Positions 30,150 through 39,403 of a stretch of 64,000 nucleotides of DNA are shown piece by piece. The DNA lies in the NCBI GenBank assembly GCA_004322045.1, contig SCRN01000044.1, positions 62,001 through 126,000 of the forward strand. Reading direction: 5' to 3'. Position 1 is the first letter of the stretch. Every line of letters begins with the position of its first letter. The position numbers and the translations under genes were made by a program. The notes under the pieces are model-generated. The model worked only from the letters and a program-made list of their open reading frames with translations. It was not told where the DNA came from and did not search any database. This DNA is from Paraburkholderia sp. GTDB lineage: Bacteria > Pseudomonadota > Gammaproteobacteria > Burkholderiales > Burkholderiaceae.

Positions 30150-31072
30150 GCCAGCCCCTCCACGACTTCCGGCGTATGCATCAACTGCACGAAAACGTCT
30201 TCCAAATCGGCCTTGCGCACGTCGATTTCTTCGAAGGCGCAGCCCACGGCGCGGCACTGCGAAAGAATGCGCTCGACATCGTCGTAGCTCGACAAGCGCA
30301 ACAGGTGCTGGCGCGCGCCCGGCGCCGCGGGCTCGATCTCGAGCGCACGCAATTCGGCGGGCAGCACACCGGCGGCGAGGCGCAAGAACAATTGCATACC
30401 GGCGAAACGCTGCAGCAAAGCGCTCGTTCGATCGAGCGCGACCACCTCGCCGCGCCGCAGCATCGCGATGCGATCGCACAGCGATTCGGCCTCTTCGAGG
30501 TAATGCGTCGTGAGCACGATCGTGTGCCCTTCGCGGTTCAAGCGCGAGATGAACTTCCAGAGCGTTTGGCGCAACTCCACGTCCACCCCGGCCGTCGGCT
30601 CGTCCAGAACGATGACGGGCGGTCGATGCACGAGCGCCTGGGCCACGAGCACGCGCCGCTTCATGCCGCCCGAGAGCGCGCGCATGTTCGCATCGGCCTT
30701 CTCGGTCAGATCGAGGTTGGCCATCACTTCGTCGATCCAATCGTCGTTGCGGTGAAGCCCGTAATAGCCCGATTGGATGCGCAGCGTTTCGCGCACGGTG
30801 AAGAAAGGATCGAACACCAACTCTTGCGGCACGACGCCGAGCGCCCGGCGCGCTTGCCGGAAATCGGAGACAACGTCGTGCCCGAGCACCGACACGTTGC
30901 CTTCATCGGCGCGTGCAAGCCCCGCGAGGATGCTGATGAGGGTCGTTTTGCCCGCGCCGTTGGGGCCGAGCAGGCCAAAGAATTCGCCTTCCTCGACCGT
31001 CAAGCTGACGCCCTTGAGCGCTTGCAGCGCCTTATAGCGCTTCTTGACGTTGCGGATTTCTATCGCTGACAT
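30146..31072 (-). CDS. ABC transporter ATP-binding protein (YadG-like)
   Basis: ATPase of 308 aa for the ABC-2 permease downstream. Walker A GPNGAGKTT, signature LSGGMKRRVLVAQALVH, Walker B VIVLDEPTAGVD and H-loop TTHYLEEAESL are present, then a C-terminal domain of about 80 residues. The start MSAIEIRNVKKRYKAL was chosen; the longer frame adds an unconserved head. Confidence 0.9.
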   Translation of the reverse strand: MSAIEIRNVKKRYKALQALKGVSLTVEEGEFFGLLGPNGAGKTTLISILAGLARADEGNVSVLGHDVVSDFRQARRALGVVPQELVFDPFFTVRETLRIQSGYYGLHRNDDWIDEVMANLDLTEKADANMRALSGGMKRRVLVAQALVHRPPVIVLDEPTAGVDVELRQTLWKFISRLNREGHTIVLTTHYLEEAESLCDRIAMLRRGEVVALDRTSALLQRFAGMQLFLRLAAGVLPAELRALEIEPAAPGARQHLLRLSSYDDVERILSQCRAVGCAFEEIDVRKADLEDVFVQLMHTPEVVEGLA

Positions 31073-31249
31073 GGGTGTGCGCGGCGTTCTCGACGGCGCG
31101 CCTTTTGTTAGACCTAATCGGTGTCCGTTCGCGGACATAGGCGGCGGTGACGTCAAGCCGCGCCGACGGCGAGGTGCCAGCCGACTGTCCGGAAAAACGG
31201 TTGATTATAGGCTAAGTCGAGGCGGCTCACCGGCCGCCTGCAGCCCGCT

Positions 31250-31576
31250 TCAGTGTGGCGCGGCGGCGTCGGCGGACGGGGAGGAATGCTGCGGGCCGAA
31301 CAGCGCATCGACGCCGTAGACCTGGGCGAGACTCGCAAGACCGGCCGGCACGTTCAGAATCTCGACGGACTTGCCACGCGCCTGACCCGCGCGGCGCCAT
31401 GCCAGCAGCACGGCGAGCGCAGACGAATCGAACTGCGCGAGGGCCGCGCAGTCGATTACCGTGGCGCCGGCCTCGATACGAGAGAGCCCGGCGGCCAGCG
31501 CGGTCGTGGCGCTGGCGTGCGTGAGCGTCGCGCCCGTGGCGAAACGGCTCATGTCCGTGCTCGTGTCCGTGCTCAT
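31250..31576 (-). CDS. mlaB: STAS-domain protein of the Mla system
   Basis: Cytosolic STAS protein of 108 aa that stabilises the MlaFE ATPase complex. The core VIDCAALAQFDSSALAVLLAW has the STAS-typical DSS loop. Its ATG overlaps the stop of mlaC by four bases. The N-terminus carries a short STDTSTD repeat. Confidence 0.88.
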   Translation of the reverse strand: MSTDTSTDMSRFATGATLTHASATTALAAGLSRIEAGATVIDCAALAQFDSSALAVLLAWRRAGQARGKSVEILNVPAGLASLAQVYGVDALFGPQHSSPSADAAAPH

Positions 31577-32208
31577 GACGGTTGCTTGCCCGCTGCGAGC
31601 TGCTCGTTGCGCTGCGTGAGGAACTGCAGCAACCCATCGACGCCGCCTTGGTTGATCTTTTCCGCGAACTGCTGCTGATACGCCTGGATCAGCCACGCGC
31701 CGGCGACGTTCAGATCGTAGACCTTCCAACCCTGGGCCGTCTTATAGAGACGATAGTCGAGCTCGACGGGCTGGCCGTTGTTCATGACCACAGAGCGCAC
31801 GACGACATCCGTCGCCCCCGGATCGGCGCGGAACGGCTTGAATTGCACGGTCTGGTCACGCACCTGCGAGAGCGCGCCCGAATACGTACGGATCAAGAGC
31901 ATCTTGAATTGCTCGACCATTTGGTTTTGCTGCTGCGGCGTCGCCTGCCGCCAGGCGCGGCCCATGGCGAGCTGCGTCGTGCGGCGGAAGTCCGTGTACG
32001 GCAAGATCTTTTCGTTCACGACCTGCGTGATCTTGTTGATGTCGCCGCTCTTGATGCTTGTATCGCTCTTGATCTGGTCGAGCACTTGCCCCGTCACCGT
32101 CTTGATCATGCTATCGGGCGAATTGGTGTCGACCGACTGAGCGAAGGCACCGCTAGCGAACGAAAACAGCCCGGAAACCAAAACTATCCAAAAGAATTTT
32201 TTCATCAT
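31573..32208 (-). CDS. mlaC: Periplasmic phospholipid carrier MlaC
   Basis: Protein of 211 aa that ferries phospholipids between MlaA and MlaFEDB. A signal peptide ends at AFAQ. The Tol-Tol-Ttg2 family core includes VNEKILPYTDFRRTTQLAMGRAWRQA, RTYSGALSQV and KVYDLNVAGAWLIQAYQQQF. It lies between mlaA and mlaB. Confidence 0.95.
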   Translation of the reverse strand: MMKKFFWIVLVSGLFSFASGAFAQSVDTNSPDSMIKTVTGQVLDQIKSDTSIKSGDINKITQVVNEKILPYTDFRRTTQLAMGRAWRQATPQQQNQMVEQFKMLLIRTYSGALSQVRDQTVQFKPFRADPGATDVVVRSVVMNNGQPVELDYRLYKTAQGWKVYDLNVAGAWLIQAYQQQFAEKINQGGVDGLLQFLTQRNEQLAAGKQPS

Positions 32209-32334
32209 CGATCCTTAAATTTCGAGGAACCCGAATTCCAGCACACCATGCCACGCAAGCTCGAGCCCGGTCCATGCCGGTGTGGCAACAGTCGTTTCGA
32301 ATCGTTACCGCGCCGAGCGCCGCCGTTGCACCTC

Positions 32335-33303
32335 TTAGCGCGGCAAATGAATGCCGGGGAACCCGCCGCGCGGCGGCACATACTGCTGCCCTGGAACCGT
32401 CTGACCTTCGCCGTTCCCGTCGCCGGCCGGCGCCGATGCACCGCTCGCGGGCGCCGCGGGCGTAGCGGCCGGGCTCGACGCAGGGGCCGGACCCGACGCG
32501 GCGCCCGCAGCGGAAGCCGGCGTCGCGCTCGAAGCTGCGGCAGCCGCTCCCGCGGCATCCGATGCCCCGTCGTCGTACTTCGGTAGCGAATCGTCGTAGT
32601 TGGGCAACGCGTCAGAACTATCGGTGCCCGAAATCAGGAACTGCCGACGCTGCAAATAGGCGTTGCGAATGAACGAGTATTTGTCGATCGCCGCGGCCGA
32701 CAAAACATCGACCGTCGTCAGCAGATTGGCCCGCGTATTCACGAGATTGACGCCGTACAACGCCGATGTGACGCTCGACGACTGAATGTAGCTAAGCGGG
32801 TTGCCATAGTAATCGACCGCAAGCCCCGTCGCATCGCGCATCGTGCTCGGTCCGAGCAGCGGCAAAACGAGGTACGGCCCCGACGGCACACCATAGTGCC
32901 CGAGCGTCACGCCGAAATCGGACGAATGCTTCGGCAACTTGGCCAGCGTCGCAACGTCGAACAAGCCGCCGACGCCAAACAGGGTGTTGATGACCACGCG
33001 CATGACATCGCCCACGCCGTCGGCGATTTTCAGTTGCACGAGTTCGTTCGCGGCAATGTAGACATCGCCCACGTTCGAAAAGAAGTTCGTCACGCTCGAG
33101 CGCACCGGCTGCGGCACCGCCCATTTATAGCCCTTGGCCACCGGCTTGAGCGCGTATGTATCGACCGTATCGTTGAATTTGAAGACGGTCCGGTTCAGCC
33201 CCTCGAGCGGATCGCCCGGCGTCGGCGTCTGGACGGACGCGCAACCGGTCAATGCCGCAATGGCCAGAGCAAGCGTCGCGTTTCTGGCGCGCGTGGTTCG
33301 CAT
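32335..33303 (-). CDS. mlaA: Outer-membrane lipoprotein MlaA (VacJ) with long low-complexity tail
   Basis: Lipoprotein of 322 aa that removes phospholipids from the outer leaflet. The lipobox LTGC gives Cys21. The core has DPLEGLNRTVFKFND, FFSNVGDVYIAANELVQ, GHYGVPSGPYLVLPLLGPST and the MlaA-typical YGNPLSYI. After about residue 235 comes a tyrosine-aspartate patch (NYDDSLPKYDDG), then about 60 residues rich in Ala, Pro and Ser. This tail is absent from E. coli MlaA. Unlike in E. coli, mlaA is inside the mla operon. Confidence 0.94.
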   Translation of the reverse strand: MRTTRARNATLALAIAALTGCASVQTPTPGDPLEGLNRTVFKFNDTVDTYALKPVAKGYKWAVPQPVRSSVTNFFSNVGDVYIAANELVQLKIADGVGDVMRVVINTLFGVGGLFDVATLAKLPKHSSDFGVTLGHYGVPSGPYLVLPLLGPSTMRDATGLAVDYYGNPLSYIQSSSVTSALYGVNLVNTRANLLTTVDVLSAAAIDKYSFIRNAYLQRRQFLISGTDSSDALPNYDDSLPKYDDGASDAAGAAAAASSATPASAAGAASGPAPASSPAATPAAPASGASAPAGDGNGEGQTVPGQQYVPPRGGFPGIHLPR

Positions 33304-33340
33304 TATTGTTCTCCGTTGGCTCTCAGTGTCTGTGGTTCGG

Positions 33341-33892
33341 TCAGCTGCCGGCGCTAGCCGCCGCCGGCGAGCTAGCCGCCGGTGCGCTCGGCGCCGCAGC
33401 GGGCGCACTGGGCGCCGGAGCGGCTTTGGCGCCGCCCGCATCGGCGGCTTTGCTGTAAAGGAATTGTCCGATGAGGTTTTCGAGCACGATGGCCGATTGC
33501 GTCATCGAAATAGTGTCGCCGGCCTTGAGCATTTCGCTGTCGCCGCCGGCCTCGAGCCCGATGTATTGCTCGCCGAGCAACCCCGAGGTCAGGATCTTCG
33601 CCGAAGTATCCTTCGGAAATGGATATTGCTTGTCGATATCGATCGTCACGAGCGCTTGATAGGTGTTCGTATCGAAGCCGACCGACGACACGCGGCCGAC
33701 CACGACGCCCGCGCTCTTCACGGGCGCACGGACCTTCAAGCCGCCGATATTGTCGAACTTGAGTTTGACGGGATAGGTGGCTTGGAACGACAGCGAGCTC
33801 ATGTTGCCGACCTCGAGCGCAAGAAACAGCACGGCGATCAAACCCAGCACCACGAACAAGCCGACCCAAAAGTCGAGAACAGTCTTTTTCAT
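33341..33892 (-). CDS. mlaD: MCE-domain protein MlaD
   Basis: Inner-membrane anchored MCE protein of 183 aa, the hexameric channel of the Mla importer/exporter. An N-terminal helix VGLFVVLGLIAVLFLALEVG is followed by the MCE fold: FDNIGGLKVRAPVKSAGVVVGRV, LTSGLLGEQYIGLEAGG. The end is Ala/Pro/Ser-rich. ATG at 33892 is spaced six bases from TGGA; a second ATG lies two codons upstream. Confidence 0.94.
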   Translation of the reverse strand: MKKTVLDFWVGLFVVLGLIAVLFLALEVGNMSSLSFQATYPVKLKFDNIGGLKVRAPVKSAGVVVGRVSSVGFDTNTYQALVTIDIDKQYPFPKDTSAKILTSGLLGEQYIGLEAGGDSEMLKAGDTISMTQSAIVLENLIGQFLYSKAADAGGAKAAPAPSAPAAAPSAPAASSPAAASAGS

Positions 33893-33989
33893 CGTCATTC
33901 CAAAAGACAACAAATAGAGAATTGCGCAACGCCGCGAAAGCGCGGTGGGCGGCGAACACACTCCGCGCGCCACGCTTTGGCCGAAAGTG

Positions 33990-34757
33990 TCAGCTGAACA
34001 TCAGCGCAGTCAGCAGGAAATCGAGCCCGAGCACCGCGAGCGACGCGAACACGACGGTGCGCGTCGTCGCGAGCGATACGCCTTCGGGCGTCGCCTTGGC
34101 CTCGTAGCCTTGAAACAGTGCGATGAAGGTCACCGCGAAACCGAACACGATGCTTTTGATGACACCGTTGCCGACGTCGCTCCAGACATCGACGCCCGCC
34201 TGCATTTGCGCCCAGAACGCGCCGGCATCGACATTGATCAACAGCACGCCCACGACATAGCCCCCGAGCACCCCCACCGCGCTGAAGATCGCGGCAAGTA
34301 CCGGCATGGCGATGATCCCCGCCCACATCCGCGGCGCAAGCACGGTGGCGATCGGGTCCACCGCCATCATTTCCAGCGCCGTCAATTGTTCGCCGGCTTT
34401 CATGAGGCCGATCTCGGCCGTCAGCGAAGTCCCGGCCCGCCCGGCGAACAGCAGCGCGGTCACGACCGGCCCGAGCTCGCGCACGAGCGAGAGTGCGACG
34501 AGCAGCCCCAAGGCCTGCTCGGAGCCGTAGCGATTGAGCGTGTAGTAGCCCTGCAGCCCGAGCACGAAGCCCACGAACAAGCCCGACACCGCAATGATGA
34601 TGAACGAGTAGTTGCCGACGAAGAAGATCTGCTTGATGACGAGGCTGGGCCGGCGCAGCAGGCGCAGCCCCTCGAGCACGACGCGTAGGAATAGCCGCGT
34701 GGCGTAGCCCGTTCGTACGATGCGGCCGATGACCCAATGTCCCAGTGCGCTGATCAT
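33990..34757 (-). CDS. mlaE: Mla permease MlaE
   Basis: Inner-membrane permease of 255 aa (DUF140/MlaE family). Typical sequences are GYYTLNRYGSEQALGLLVALSLVRELGPVVTALLFAGRAG, EIGLMKAGEQLTALEMMAVDP and the C-terminal repeat of helices. Its start overlaps the mlaF stop by four bases. Confidence 0.95.
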   Translation of the reverse strand: MISALGHWVIGRIVRTGYATRLFLRVVLEGLRLLRRPSLVIKQIFFVGNYSFIIIAVSGLFVGFVLGLQGYYTLNRYGSEQALGLLVALSLVRELGPVVTALLFAGRAGTSLTAEIGLMKAGEQLTALEMMAVDPIATVLAPRMWAGIIAMPVLAAIFSAVGVLGGYVVGVLLINVDAGAFWAQMQAGVDVWSDVGNGVIKSIVFGFAVTFIALFQGYEAKATPEGVSLATTRTVVFASLAVLGLDFLLTALMFS

Positions 34758-35578
34758 GCCCGCTCTCCCAAGCCGAAATCGGCCGCGAGCGTCGCTTGCG
34801 CCGGATAGTGGAAGCGGAACGGGCCGTCCGGAGCCCCGTCAATGAACTGCCGCAGGGTGGGATCGACCGATTCGCGCAACTGCGCGGGCGTGCCCTGCGC
34901 GAGCACCGTCCCGTTCGCCAAGAAGTAGACGTAATCGGCAATCGCGAACGATTCCGGCACATCGTGCGTGACGAGAATCGAGGTGGCGCCCAGCGCCTGG
35001 TTCAACGTGCGGATCAGGTTCGCCGTGATGCCGAGCGAAATCGGATCGAGCCCCGCGAATGGTTCGTCGTACATAATCAATTCGGGATCGAGTGCGATCG
35101 CACGAGCCAGCGCCACGCGCCGCGCCATGCCGCCCGATATTTGAGACGGCGCGAGATCGCGCGCGCCGCGCAGCCCCACGGCGTTCAGTTTCATGAGCAC
35201 GAGGTCGCGGATCAGCGCTTCGGGCAGCTCGGTGTGCTCGCGCAGCGCGAAGGCGACGTTCTCGAACACCGACATATCGGTGAACAATGCCCCGAACTGG
35301 AACAGCATGCCCATCTTGCGACGCATGGCATAAAGGCCCTCGCGCGTTTGCTTGCCGACGTCGCGGCCTTCGAACAGCACCTCGCCGCGACGCGCGCGCT
35401 CGAGCCCGCCGATCAAACGCAGCACCGTCGTCTTGCCGCCGCCGGAGCCGCCCATGACGGCCACGACCTGGCCACGGTCGAAGCGCATGCTCAGGTTCGA
35501 GAGGACAAGACGGTCTTCGCCATAGCCGAAATCGACGTTGCGAAGCTCTAAGATGGGCTCGGAGGATGAAGGCGGCAC
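34754..35578 (-). CDS. mlaF: Mla ATP-binding protein MlaF
   Basis: ATPase of 274 aa that powers phospholipid transport. Walker A is GGSGGGKTT, signature SGGMARRVALARAIALDP, Walker B IMYDEPFAGLDPI, H-loop VTHDVPESFA. It is the first gene of the mla run, 40 bases after a good promoter. Confidence 0.95.
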   Translation of the reverse strand: MPPSSSEPILELRNVDFGYGEDRLVLSNLSMRFDRGQVVAVMGGSGGGKTTVLRLIGGLERARRGEVLFEGRDVGKQTREGLYAMRRKMGMLFQFGALFTDMSVFENVAFALREHTELPEALIRDLVLMKLNAVGLRGARDLAPSQISGGMARRVALARAIALDPELIMYDEPFAGLDPISLGITANLIRTLNQALGATSILVTHDVPESFAIADYVYFLANGTVLAQGTPAQLRESVDPTLRQFIDGAPDGPFRFHYPAQATLAADFGLGERA

Positions 35579-35617
35579 GAAGCGGACAGTCCTGTTACGC
35601 GTTTACGCGGAAGCGGA

Positions 35618-35647
35618 ATTATAGGGCCTCAGCCGTAACGCTGTCGT
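35618..35647 (-). promoter_or_regulatory. Promoter candidate for the mla operon
   Basis: On the minus strand a perfect -10 box TATAAT (35623-35618) lies 18 bases after ACGACA (35647-35642), which matches TTGACA in four of six bases. It is just upstream of mlaF and fits a sigma-70 promoter for mlaFEDACB and perhaps for the genes beyond. Confidence 0.55.
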
Positions 35648-35682
35648 GACGTCGCCGTTACCGTATGGACAACGCTCTGTTG

Positions 35683-36789
35683 CTACGCGCCAAACGCCCG
35701 CTGCAATTGGGCGATAGCGTGCGCCGGATCAGGCGCCGCGGTGACCGCGCTCACGAGCGCCGCGCTGCCTACGCCGGTGGCCGCAACCGCAGGCAGCCGC
35801 GCCAAATCGATGCCGCCGATGGCGACGAGCGGCACGTGCTCGCCCAATAGGCGCACGTAGCGTTCGAGCCGGGCAAGCCCCTGCGGCGCGGTCGAGACTG
35901 TCTTCGTCCCGGTCGGGAACACGGCGCCGAAGGCCAGGTAGCTAGGCCGAAAGTGAAGCGCGCGTAACATTTCGTAATAACCGTGGGTCGACAATCCGAG
36001 GCGCATCCCAGATTGCATGATCGCCGACATATCGGCCGCTTCGAGATCTTCCTGCCCCAAATGCACGCCGTATGCGCCGGCCTGCGCCGCTTCGCGCCAA
36101 TGATCGTTGATGAAAACGCAGGCACCATAGTGGCGGCCGGCCGCCACGGCCTGACCGATCTCCATGGCCAGTTGCTCTGGCGTCGAATCCTTATCCTTCA
36201 GGCGCAACTGCACGGTCCTCACCCCTAGAGCCAAGACCCGCTCGACCCACTGCGCGCTCGGCAAGACGGGATAAAGCCCGAGCCGCCGCTCGCACGCGGG
36301 AAACGGCTGCGCCGGCGCGGGGGGCAAGCCTGCGACGCGCGGAAAATGTGTCAGATCGACTGGCCATGCGTCCTCGCCGCGCGTCTCGTCGCCGTCGCGC
36401 CAGGCGAGCGCGAGCACCAACGCATCGTGCGGCTCAAAGCCGCAGTCCAAAAACGCAGCCAGCGCCGCGAGCCAATCCTCGGCAAGCGTCCCTTCGAAGA
36501 CGTAGCGCGCCCCGGCGGCCGTCGTCAATGCGACGCGTCCCCCGTGAGCCTCGATCAAGCCTGCGCCGGCCGCGCGCCATGCCCGCGCGTCGCCCTCATC
36601 GGCCGCGCCGCCGATCACAACGATCAGATCGCCCGCTCGCGCCGCATCGGGCGTCGCGAGGCAAACGCGCCAATCGACGCGCGCACGCGGCCAATCGCCC
36701 AGCCGCGCGCGGATGCGCTCGGCCGCTTCGATCAGTTCGTCGGCGGGGGGCCAAAACAAATCGCGATCGGCAAAAGCGAGGGTTCTCAT
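35683..36789 (-). CDS. thiE: Thiamine-phosphate synthase with N-terminal extension
   Basis: Enzyme of 368 aa that joins HMP-pyrophosphate and thiazole phosphate. Residues ~170-368 form the ThiE barrel: GLYPVLPSAQWVERVLALGV, VQLRLKDKD, CVFINDHWREAAQAGAYGVHLGQEDL, GLSTHGYYEML, FGAVFPTGTKT. Normal ThiE is ~210 aa, so about 160 residues are extra. Part of this extension (GGRVALTTAAGARYVFEGTL...LAAFLDCGFEPHDALVLAL) resembles the C-terminal part of ThiD without its GTGCT motif; this is my inference. It is the last gene of thiOSGE. Confidence 0.9.
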   Translation of the reverse strand: MRTLAFADRDLFWPPADELIEAAERIRARLGDWPRARVDWRVCLATPDAARAGDLIVVIGGAADEGDARAWRAAGAGLIEAHGGRVALTTAAGARYVFEGTLAEDWLAALAAFLDCGFEPHDALVLALAWRDGDETRGEDAWPVDLTHFPRVAGLPPAPAQPFPACERRLGLYPVLPSAQWVERVLALGVRTVQLRLKDKDSTPEQLAMEIGQAVAAGRHYGACVFINDHWREAAQAGAYGVHLGQEDLEAADMSAIMQSGMRLGLSTHGYYEMLRALHFRPSYLAFGAVFPTGTKTVSTAPQGLARLERYVRLLGEHVPLVAIGGIDLARLPAVAATGVGSAALVSAVTAAPDPAHAIAQLQRAFGA

Positions 36790-36877
36790 GCGCCGCTCCC
36801 TGCGCTACGCGCGCCAACGGCATCGCGCCGCCGCGGCCAAGCCGCGAGGCGCGTGCGCGAAAGCGAGCGCGCCGCGC

Positions 36878-37702
36878 TCATTGGCCATCCTGATGCCAGA
36901 ACGGCATGCCGACGACAGGCGTGCTCGCCCGGGCGCTATCGCGCTCGGCCATTGGCCCTGCCTGATACGCCTCGCGACCGGCTTGCACCGATTGGGCGAA
37001 GGCGTGCGCCATCGCCGCCGGGAGCGTCGCTTGGGAAACCGCCGTATTGAGCAGCACGCCGTCGAAACCCCACTCCATGACCTGGCACGCGTGCGACGGC
37101 ACGCCCAACCCGGCATCGACGATCAAGGGCACATCGGGCAACCGCTCGCGCAGCACGCGCAGCCCATAGGGATTGACGACCCCTTTGCCCGTGCCGATAG
37201 GCGCACCCCACGGCATCAACGCTTCGCACCCAGCGTCGAGCAGCCTGCGGCCGATCACCAGATCCTCGGTGCAGTACGGCAGCACCTTGAACCCGTCTTT
37301 GACGAGCCGCGCCGCCGCTTCGATCAAGCCGACCGGATCGGGCTGCAGCGTGTAGTCGTCGCCGATCACCTCGAGCTTGATCCAATCGGTTTCGAACACT
37401 TCGCGCGCCATATGGGCCGTCGTCACGGCTTCGGCCACGCTCTGGCAGCCGGCCGTATTGGGCAAGAGCGGCACGCCGCGGGCTTTGAGCAAATCGAAGA
37501 AGCCGGCCTCGGCCGTCTTCTTGTTCATCTGGCGGCGCAAGGCAATCGTCACCATTCCGGGGCCAGCGGCGTCGATCGCATCGGCCAGCGACTGCAAGGA
37601 CGGATAGCGCGACGTGCCGAGCAGGACACGGCTTGCGAAGGTTTCGCCATAAAGCGTCAGTGCGTCGGCAGTGGCGGGGACTGCTTGGTAAGCGGAGGTC
37701 AT
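36878..37702 (-). CDS. thiG: Thiazole synthase
   Basis: TIM-barrel enzyme of 274 aa that makes the thiazole of thiamine from deoxyxylulose phosphate, a ThiO-derived imine and ThiS thiocarboxylate. The Schiff-base lysine is in [33 protein letters not shown] and [11 protein letters not shown] are conserved. ATG at 37702 (MTSAYQAV) chosen; 12 codons upstream are open. Confidence 0.95.
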   Translation of the reverse strand: MTSAYQAVPATADALTLYGETFASRVLLGTSRYPSLQSLADAIDAAGPGMVTIALRRQMNKKTAEAGFFDLLKARGVPLLPNTAGCQSVAEAVTTAHMAREVFETDWIKLEVIGDDYTLQPDPVGLIEAAARLVKDGFKVLPYCTEDLVIGRRLLDAGCEALMPWGAPIGTGKGVVNPYGLRVLRERLPDVPLIVDAGLGVPSHACQVMEWGFDGVLLNTAVSQATLPAAMAHAFAQSVQAGREAYQAGPMAERDSARASTPVVGMPFWHQDGQ

Positions 37703-37837
37703 TGGATGTCCTGAAAGGCTCGAATGCTCGTAAGACGGCAAAAAATTCGATGCGTTAAATCGCGCCGGCCACGCCGTCGGCCAGCAAGGTCTCTGCCTGG
37801 CTCCCGGCGGTGCGCGGCGCGTGGGCCGCGAAGGCGC

Positions 37838-38035
37838 TCAGCCGCCGGCCACCGGATGAACGACGTCGATCCGGTCGCCCGCGCTCAACGTGCGCGCCGC
37901 GTGCTGTCCGCGCGCGACGAACTCGCCATTGACTGCAACGGCGAACGGCGGGCGCGCGCCGAAGGCGGATAGTGCATCGGCGAGCGTGGCCTGTTCGGGC
38001 AGCGAAAGCGGGGTTTGATTGACTTCGATATCCAT
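37838..38035 (-). CDS. thiS: Sulfur carrier protein ThiS
   Basis: Ubiquitin-like carrier of 65 aa ending in the Gly-Gly that is thiocarboxylated. It starts MDIEVNQTPLSL, includes FAVAVNGEFVARGQH and ends IDVVHPVAGG. It sits between thiO and thiG. The longer reading frame at this place is spurious. Confidence 0.95.
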   Translation of the reverse strand: MDIEVNQTPLSLPEQATLADALSAFGARPPFAVAVNGEFVARGQHAARTLSAGDRIDVVHPVAGG

Positions 38036-38061
38036 GATCGGCGAGACGTTTGGCGAGTTGG

Positions 38062-39243
38062 CTATGACTGCGGGGTGGCTTCGGCCGCGCACTCGCGCGA
38101 CGCCGTGCAATGGAGCATCGAGGCCCAAGGGGACGTTTCGCGCAGCGCCGCGAACCCTTCGGCATCTTTGCACCGCCCCGCCAACAGCGCCTGCGCCAGC
38201 TCGGCGGCCGTTGCCGACACTTCGGGGGCGATCATATAGCCGTGGCGGTACAGCCCATTGACGCGCAGCGTTTGCGCCCCGTCCCACATGATGGCGGGAC
38301 GATGATCGGGCAGCGTCGGGCGGCACTGCGTATTCAATTCGAGGATGCGCGCCTCGCCGAACCCCGGGTGAACCGCGAAGGCCGCGCTGAGCAGTTCCAG
38401 CGCCGAACGCACGCTGACGGGCGACATGTCTTCGCCCTCGATCTCGGTGGCGCCGATCACGTAGACGTCGTTCTCTTTGGGCGCGAGGTAGATCGGATAG
38501 CGCGGATGCAGCAGCCGCACCGGCCGCGTCAAGCCGATGCCGGGCGCTTTGATGCGCGCCACTTCGCCGCGAATACCGCGCAGGGCCGGCAGCGCGGGCT
38601 TGGCGCCCAGCCCCCGGCAGTCGATCGTCACGCGCGCGGGCGGCAGCGCCGATTCGTCGATGCTCGTGTGCCAATGTGCCGAGACGCCACGCTCGACGAG
38701 CCCTGCAGCCAAGGCGCCCAGCACCTGGCGATTATCCAATTGGCCCTCGCGCGGCAGCAACCACCCACTGGCGAAGCGGCCCGCCAGCGCGGGCTCCGCG
38801 AGCGCAAGAGCGTTCGCGTCGACGGCCGAGACCCCGCCATCGGCCAGTAACGCAGCCGGTGCATTCGCGCGCATGCGGCGCTCGAACAGCGAAGCTTCCG
38901 CGCGATCGTTGTGATGCCAAACGACGAGCGTGCCGTTGCGTTGGAAGAACACGGGCTCGGGCAAAGCGGCGAGGAGGCGCGGCCAGTCGTCGAGCGACGC
39001 TGCGCCGAGGCCCACGATCAGCGGCTCGGCCACCGCGGCTTCGGCGAGCGGGGCAAGCATCGCGGCGGCGACCCACGCCGCCGACGACGAACCGGCCGCA
39101 TCGCCGCGCTCGTAAAGGGAAACGCTATGGCCGGCCCCAGCGAGGCGCCAAGCAATGAGCCGACCGCACAGCCCGCCGCCGAGAACGGCGAAATCGGGTG
39201 TCGACGGTGCAGCGGTTGAAACGACTGAACAATGAGCGGACAT
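38062..39243 (-). CDS. thiO: Glycine oxidase ThiO
   Basis: FAD-dependent oxidase of 393 aa that supplies dehydroglycine for the thiazole. The FAD site is FAVLGGGLCGRLIAWRLAGAG with the acidic end LYERG. SSSAAWVAAAMLAP, RGIRGEVARI and RHGYMIAPEVSATAAEL are typical. It is the first gene after the TPP riboswitch. Confidence 0.93.
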   Translation of the reverse strand: MSAHCSVVSTAAPSTPDFAVLGGGLCGRLIAWRLAGAGHSVSLYERGDAAGSSSAAWVAAAMLAPLAEAAVAEPLIVGLGAASLDDWPRLLAALPEPVFFQRNGTLVVWHHNDRAEASLFERRMRANAPAALLADGGVSAVDANALALAEPALAGRFASGWLLPREGQLDNRQVLGALAAGLVERGVSAHWHTSIDESALPPARVTIDCRGLGAKPALPALRGIRGEVARIKAPGIGLTRPVRLLHPRYPIYLAPKENDVYVIGATEIEGEDMSPVSVRSALELLSAAFAVHPGFGEARILELNTQCRPTLPDHRPAIMWDGAQTLRVNGLYRHGYMIAPEVSATAAELAQALLAGRCKDAEGFAALRETSPWASMLHCTASRECAAEATPQS

Positions 39244-39298
39244 CGGATCGATCCTTTTCGTACGGCGGTGAGAACCGCAAACATTCGTACCCAAGGAC

Positions 39299-39323
39299 GA
39301 AACCGGCCGGTGAGGCCGGCCGG
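39299..39323 (-). terminator. Hairpin between TPP riboswitch and thiO
   Basis: Two CCGGCCGG arms with a 5-base loop precede TTTCGT on the minus strand, between the aptamer and the thiO start. It could be the terminator of the riboswitch expression platform, although the U-run is short. A T6 run lies slightly upstream at 39337-39342. Confidence 0.4.
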
Positions 39324-39403
39324 ACGCGCGACGTCGAAAAAACGCGGACGCGACCCGGCGGGGAAGGACGATCCCATAGGGAGCGTCCCACGCAAAGCGT
39401 TCC

